Shown here one piece after another: positions 16,943-20,369 of a stretch of DNA of 20,369 bases (its first letter is position 1; every line of letters starts with the position of its first letter). The notes beneath the pieces were generated by a model. It worked only from the letters and a program-made list of their open reading frames with translations. It did not search any database and was not told the origin of the DNA. The translations under genes and the position numbers were made by a program. Origin of the DNA: JBPEXY01 sp052031065 (lineage in GTDB: Bacteria; Pseudomonadota; Gammaproteobacteria; Immundisolibacterales; Immundisolibacteraceae); contig JBPEXY010000305.1 in assembly GCA_052031065.1 (NCBI GenBank), forward strand, positions 1 to 20,369. Direction: 5' to 3'.

Positions 16943-18000
16943 TATGTTTCGCCTTCGAGGGTTAAGAATATGGAGAACACGGTATGACCAGGACTGCTGG
17001 TGAAATTAATCACTCCTCCCTGTTGATTGATCAACGACTGCGCTATCGGCAGCCCGAGTCCAGACCCCTCAGCCCTGCCAGTAATCAACGGATAGAAGAT
17101 CTGTTCCCGCAGCTGTTCAGGGACACCGGGGCCATCATCAACAACATCCAGCTGCGCAACCAGACGATGTCGTTGATGACCAATGGTCATATTTCGCCGT
17201 ACCCGTGTACGCAATACAATCTGCCCATAACCGCCGGCCTCAACCAGCGCTTGCTGGGCATTACGAACAACATTGAGGACCCCCTGAATCAATAATTCCG
17301 GGTCCCCCATTATGTTGGGAATACTCGGGTCGTAATCGGTCGTCAACGCCACTCTGTCTGGAAGCTCAACCGAGACCAGAGCATAGATTCTGTCGAGAAT
17401 CTGATGAATATTTACGGCGGTCATTTCCGGTTCGGCGTTGGGAGTCAACATCCGGTTCACCAGATTGCCCAGCCGATCAGCCTCAGCAATGATGACGTTG
17501 GTGTACTCTTTCAATTCATCATTGGGTAGCTCCCGCGCGAGCAACTGCGCCGCACCGCGAAGTCCTCCAAGCGGGTTCTTTACCTCATGGGCGAACCCAC
17601 GCAGCATGCCATCACTGATCTGCTGGAGCGCCCGCAACTCAGAATCACGGACTACTGACGAGGGCGCTTCCTGGTGGTCAAACTCCAGCAGAATTTCGGT
17701 GCCCGTTTGCTGCTCAACGGGTGTTGCCGAAATTCCACAATGACGCTTGACCCCGCCAGCAAGATCGACAACTACATCGTGCTGGCTCATCGGCTGTAGT
17801 TGTGTGGCTACATTCAGAAAAATCTGCTGATAATCCTCAATATTGAGCCACGCCCACCCGAGCTTGCGCCCGCATAACCGGTTTGCGCTAATTCCAAAAA
17901 GGTTTTCTGCAGCACTATTCAGGGTCAGAACTTTCAGGTCTTCACTCAGAACAACAACTGCTGTTTGCTGGAAATCAAAATAATTAAGGCCGGGAACCAT
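16942..18000 (-). CDS. ntrB: Nitrogen regulation sensor histidine kinase NtrB
   Basis: The cytoplasmic sensor kinase/phosphatase controls NtrC in response to nitrogen status, normally through PII protein. From the ATG at 18000 it has 352 residues. A PAS domain lies at about 8-110 (TAVVVLSEDLKVLTLNSAAE). The H box has H138 (GFAHEVKNPLGGLRGAAQL), the N box is NVVRNAQQAL, and G boxes are DVVDDGPGVP and GSGLGLPIAQSL. An in-frame TTG at 18060 would add 20 residues and overlap the preceding gene by 26 bases. I prefer ATG 18000 because it puts the phosphoacceptor at H138, next to H139 of E. coli NtrB, and starts just before the PAS domain. Neither start has a clear Shine-Dalgarno. No membrane helix is present, as expected for NtrB. 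Confidence 0.95.
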   Translation of the reverse strand: MVPGLNYFDFQQTAVVVLSEDLKVLTLNSAAENLFGISANRLCGRKLGWAWLNIEDYQQIFLNVATQLQPMSQHDVVVDLAGGVKRHCGISATPVEQQTGTEILLEFDHQEAPSSVVRDSELRALQQISDGMLRGFAHEVKNPLGGLRGAAQLLARELPNDELKEYTNVIIAEADRLGNLVNRMLTPNAEPEMTAVNIHQILDRIYALVSVELPDRVALTTDYDPSIPNIMGDPELLIQGVLNVVRNAQQALVEAGGYGQIVLRTRVRRNMTIGHQRHRLVAQLDVVDDGPGVPEQLREQIFYPLITGRAEGSGLGLPIAQSLINQQGGVINFTSSPGHTVFSIFLTLEGET

Positions 18001-18034
18001 CGGATTGATGACGCCATTGATACCAGGAAATCTG

Positions 18035-18610
18035 CTAACTACCGTTGCCTGGTTTCGCAACGGTTCGATGAACGTGGATCGGGATAATATTGCTCTGTTC
18101 TATCGTCGCCCCCTCAGACGAACGGATTTCCACCTGCAGGGTATGGCTACCCCGGTCAAGACGAGGCAGAAAAAATGTCGTATCCCTGCCACCTTCATCA
18201 ATTGCCTGGCCATCGAGCAACAATAGCAAAAGGTGTTGTTTTCTCAGAGATGGTTCAGCTTTTACCAGGACTTTGATTGATTCAGCCGCCTGATTCCGAA
18301 AAGTACTCTCTGGTGCAGGCTCGACAATCTCCAGTCTCTGATAATTGAACGGTGAATCAGTTGAAACAGATTGAGAAGAGGGTGGCAACCGCGAGGGGAC
18401 GATCATCGGCCGTTCTACGGTCACCTCCTCTGAGCCACTTCGCGACTGGTCAGAAAACTCTACCGTTCCGTCAGGGCGCTGCCACTTGTAGACGGTAACC
18501 CCTCGGTCTCGCGGCTCAGGAGAAACCGCCTGAGAATCAGCTCCCTGTGAAACGGGTGACGATAATATCAATACCAGTAGAAAGATCGGCACTCCCATTC
18601 GCATAGTCAC
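18035..18610 (-). CDS. Exported DUF4124-domain protein in the glnA-ntrBC operon
   Basis: The protein has about 191 residues from GTG 18610. A signal peptide (about residues 1-24, GVPIFLLVLILSSPVSQGA) leads into a DUF4124 domain (about 35-70, VTVYKWQRPDGTVEFSDQS). A Pro/Ser-rich linker follows, then a beta-rich C-terminal domain (about 90-185, YQRLEIVEPAPESTFRNQ to IIPIHVHRTV) that looks like an Ig/fibronectin-type fold. Such proteins commonly lie between glnA and ntrB in gammaproteobacteria, but their function is unknown; a role in nitrogen sensing is only suggested by position. The start was chosen as GTG because GAGGAG lies seven bases upstream; ATG at 18604 and TTG at 18646 are alternatives. 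It lies between the hairpin after glnA and ntrB. Confidence 0.82.
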   Translation of the reverse strand: MTMRMGVPIFLLVLILSSPVSQGADSQAVSPEPRDRGVTVYKWQRPDGTVEFSDQSRSGSEEVTVERPMIVPSRLPPSSQSVSTDSPFNYQRLEIVEPAPESTFRNQAAESIKVLVKAEPSLRKQHLLLLLLDGQAIDEGGRDTTFFLPRLDRGSHTLQVEIRSSEGATIEQSNIIPIHVHRTVAKPGNGS

Positions 18611-18617
18611 AGAAACT

Positions 18618-18623
18618 CTCCTC
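18618..18623 (-). promoter_or_regulatory. Ribosome binding site for the DUF4124 gene before ntrB
   Basis: On the minus strand GAGGAG (18623-18618) precedes GTG at 18610 by seven bases. The ATG at 18604 would have a 13-base spacer, so the GTG is the better start. Confidence 0.65.
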
Positions 18624-18664
18624 ACTAGCGATCCGATATCAGCCAACAGACAGCCAGTTTTATA

Positions 18665-18690
18665 GGGGGTGATCCAGTTGGACCACCCCC
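18665..18690 (-). terminator. Strong hairpin just after glnA (terminator or attenuator without a clear U-tract)
   Basis: Two 11-base arms (18680-18690 and 18665-18675) form a GC-rich stem with one G-U pair in the glnA transcript and a four-base loop. The hairpin begins eight bases after the glnA stop. On the minus strand it is followed by TATAAAAC, so the U-tract is poor and termination may be partial. This fits the arrangement in enteric bacteria, where glnA messages partly read through into the ntrBC genes. It could also protect the glnA 3' end. Confidence 0.65.
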
Positions 18691-18698
18691 ATAGTCCA

Positions 18699-20108
18699 TC
18701 AACAGCTGTAGTACATATCGAACTCGACCGGGTGAGTGGTCTGGCGATATCGGGTTACTTCTTCCATCTTCAGATCCACGTAACCATTAATCATATCGTC
18801 CGTAAACACCCCGCCAGCGGTCAGGAATTGCCTATCCTGGTCTAGCGCTTCCAACGCCTGATCAAGCGATGCGCAGACAGTGGGAATACCCTGGGCCTCT
18901 TCTGCGGGCAAATCATAGAGGTCTTTATCCATTGCCTCGCCTGGGTCAATCTTGTTGGCGATGCCGTCAAGGCCCGCCATCAGCATTGCAGCGAAGGTAA
19001 GATAGCCGTTTCCTGAAGAATCCGGGAAACGGACCTCAATACGCCGTGCTTTCGGTGACGAAACGAAGGGAATACGGACGGAAGCAGAGCGGTTACGAGC
19101 CGAGTAGGCCAGCATTACAGGAGCTTCAAAGCCTGGCACCAGTCGCTTGTAGCTATTGGTAGTGGCATTGGTAAAGGCGTTGATCGCCCGGGCGTGCTTG
19201 AAAATCCCACCGATATAGTGGAGTGCGGTCTCAGACAAGCCACCGTAAAGATCGCCACTGAAAAGGTTCTGCCCATCTTTCGCAAGCGATTGATGAACAT
19301 GCATACCACTGCCGTTGTCTCCAACCAGCGGTTTGGGCATGAAGGTAGCCGTTTTACCGTAATTGTGCGCGACATTGTGAACGACGTACTTCAAAATCAA
19401 CAGTTCATCAGCTTTGCGTACCAGGGTATTAAACTCTGTACCGATCTCACACTGACCAGCCGTTGCCACTTCGTGATGGTGCACCTCCACCGGGACACCC
19501 ATCTCTTCGAGCGTCAGGCACATCGCACCACGCATATCATGCAGTGAATCAACCGGCGGTACAGGGAAATAGCCACCTTTGATACTGGGTCGATGGCCGA
19601 TATTGCCATCTTCAAAAACGCTGCCGCTGTTCCAGTGTCCCTCTTCAGAGTCGACCTCAACAAAACAGCCGTTGAGCTTGTCGCCCCAGCGCACGTCATC
19701 GAGTACAAAAAACTCCGGCTCGGGACCAAAATAGGCCGTATCAGCTATTCCAGTCTCTTTCATATAGGCTTCGGCACGCTTGGCAAGCGAACGTGGGCAG
19801 CGCTCATATCCCTGGCGAGTGTGAGGATCCTGCACATCACAGGTAATATTCATGGTCACTTCATCCGTAAACGGATCAAGTACGGCCGTCGCGGCGTCTG
19901 GCGCCAGTACCATATCGGACTCGTTGATGCCCTTCCAACCCGCTATCGACGAACCATCAAACATTTTGCCGTCTTCAAACACCTCTTCGTCGACGGTACC
20001 CGCAGGCACGGTGACATGTTGCTCCTTCCCCTTGGTGTCGACAAATCGGAAATCAACGAACTTCACGTTATTTTCTTTGATGCTTTTCAGTACATCTGAA
20101 GCGGACAT
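18699..20108 (-). CDS. glnA: Glutamine synthetase type I (GSI-beta)
   Basis: The 469-residue enzyme makes glutamine from glutamate, ammonia and ATP and forms dodecamers in the cytoplasm. Length is identical to E. coli GlnA. Visible hallmarks are VDFRFVDTKGKEQHVTVP in the N-terminal beta-grasp domain, MFDGSSIAGW, GPEPEFF, the ATP/ammonia region with NGSGMHVHQSL, and NRSASVRIPF. The adenylylation tyrosine is Y398 in DLYDLPAEEA, so activity should be controlled by GlnE. The start is ATG 20108, with GGAG seven bases upstream; an in-frame ATG at 20114 and further upstream codons would only add residues absent from the family. It is followed by a hairpin and then the DUF4124-ntrB-ntrC genes on the same strand. 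Confidence 0.98.
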   Translation of the reverse strand: MSASDVLKSIKENNVKFVDFRFVDTKGKEQHVTVPAGTVDEEVFEDGKMFDGSSIAGWKGINESDMVLAPDAATAVLDPFTDEVTMNITCDVQDPHTRQGYERCPRSLAKRAEAYMKETGIADTAYFGPEPEFFVLDDVRWGDKLNGCFVEVDSEEGHWNSGSVFEDGNIGHRPSIKGGYFPVPPVDSLHDMRGAMCLTLEEMGVPVEVHHHEVATAGQCEIGTEFNTLVRKADELLILKYVVHNVAHNYGKTATFMPKPLVGDNGSGMHVHQSLAKDGQNLFSGDLYGGLSETALHYIGGIFKHARAINAFTNATTNSYKRLVPGFEAPVMLAYSARNRSASVRIPFVSSPKARRIEVRFPDSSGNGYLTFAAMLMAGLDGIANKIDPGEAMDKDLYDLPAEEAQGIPTVCASLDQALEALDQDRQFLTAGGVFTDDMINGYVDLKMEEVTRYRQTTHPVEFDMYYSC

Positions 20109-20345
20109 AAACATTCTCCAGTAGAGCTTTAAAATTGAAATACGTCTGATCACCCAGGATTCAGAAAGAAGGCCGGAAGTTCATTATGGACGGCAAAACC
20201 AATAATCTCAGTTTGCGCCAGCACCGCCCAGATGCCTAAGCGGTCAATAACCTCCAAACCGCTGCTGCGGACATCTGCGTTTCCAGCCAGGTTTGCCCGT
20301 TACGCAGGACCAAGAGAGACACCACCCTGCAAATCGATCCGCTTA
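20109..20345 (-). other. glnA 5' leader region
   Basis: This is the untranslated stretch between the candidate sigma-54 promoter and glnA, about 230 bases. That is longer than the leader from the E. coli glnA sigma-54 promoter. It holds no ORF I would call, only short open frames. I saw no recognisable riboswitch or strong hairpin, and no convincing NtrC-binding palindrome; activator sites would be expected further upstream, outside the window. Confidence 0.4.
20116..20119 (-). promoter_or_regulatory. Ribosome binding site for glnA
   Basis: On the minus strand GGAG (20119-20116) sits seven bases before ATG 20108. The in-frame ATG at 20114 would be only one base from it and is therefore ruled out. 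Confidence 0.8.
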
Positions 20346-20362
20346 ATGCACAATTTATGCCA
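20346..20362 (-). promoter_or_regulatory. Candidate sigma-54 (-24/-12) promoter for glnA
   Basis: Read on the minus strand, 20362-20346 is TGGCAT-AAATT-GTGCAT. The GG and GC pairs have the exact spacing of the sigma-54 consensus TGGCAC-N5-TTGC, with one mismatch in each half; the E. coli glnA promoter is TGGCAC-AGATT-TCGCTT. Transcription would start near 20336. Its position upstream of glnA, with ntrC in the same operon, supports the call. It lies close to the window edge, so enhancer sites cannot be seen. Confidence 0.65.
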
Positions 20363-20369
20363 GTGACTC

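Noticed and set aside
20186..20239. 17-codon plus-strand frame with ATG upstream of glnA
   Set aside because: Too short, no convincing ribosome site, antisense to the glnA leader.
20150..20257. Small minus-strand open frame of 35 codons (TTG start) in the glnA leader
   Set aside because: It has a rare start and no Shine-Dalgarno at the right distance, and I recognise no family. A frame of this length is expected by chance.

Overview
The window looks like chromosomal DNA of a gammaproteobacterium with respiratory sulfur metabolism. Three things point that way: a soeABC-type sulfite dehydrogenase, an argS gene followed by a SPOR-domain gene, and a glnA - DUF4124 gene - ntrB - ntrC cluster with a sigma-54-type promoter. 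Base composition looks even and moderately GC-rich. I see no tRNA, rRNA, insertion sequence, phage gene or CRISPR array. Several genes appear to start with TTG or GTG.

Left region (1-6626, plus strand): the 3' two thirds of soeA, then soeB and soeC. Together these encode a molybdenum enzyme with a four-cluster ferredoxin-like subunit and a membrane anchor, expected to oxidise sulfite on the cytoplasmic side and pass electrons to quinone. A GMC-family FAD oxidoreductase and an NnrS-family membrane protein (nitric-oxide stress) follow on the same strand.

Middle region (6748-14207): argS with a TTG start, a SPOR-domain envelope protein, then two large convergent signalling genes. One is a CHASE2 class III adenylate cyclase (plus strand), the other a CHASE2 Ser/Thr protein kinase (minus strand). 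Both put an extracytoplasmic CHASE2 domain first, then three membrane helices at almost the same residue positions (about 381-451 and 383-450), then different cytoplasmic outputs. This pair is the most interesting feature here: one type of sensor is wired to cAMP and to protein phosphorylation at a single locus.

Right region (14208-20369): a divergent intergenic region leads to a signal-peptide SH3/anchor protein and an exported DUF4124-glutaredoxin fusion (plus strand). On the minus strand, read from right to left, lie a sigma-54-like promoter at the window edge, glnA, a strong hairpin, an exported DUF4124 protein, ntrB and ntrC. This is the classical nitrogen-regulation operon: glutamine synthetase together with the two-component system that controls it. 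The extra DUF4124 gene sits directly before ntrB.

Nearly everything belongs to known families. I did not find a clearly undescribed system. The candidates for new biology are the twin CHASE2 locus, the exported DUF4124-glutaredoxin fusion, and the DUF4124 gene inside the nitrogen-control operon.
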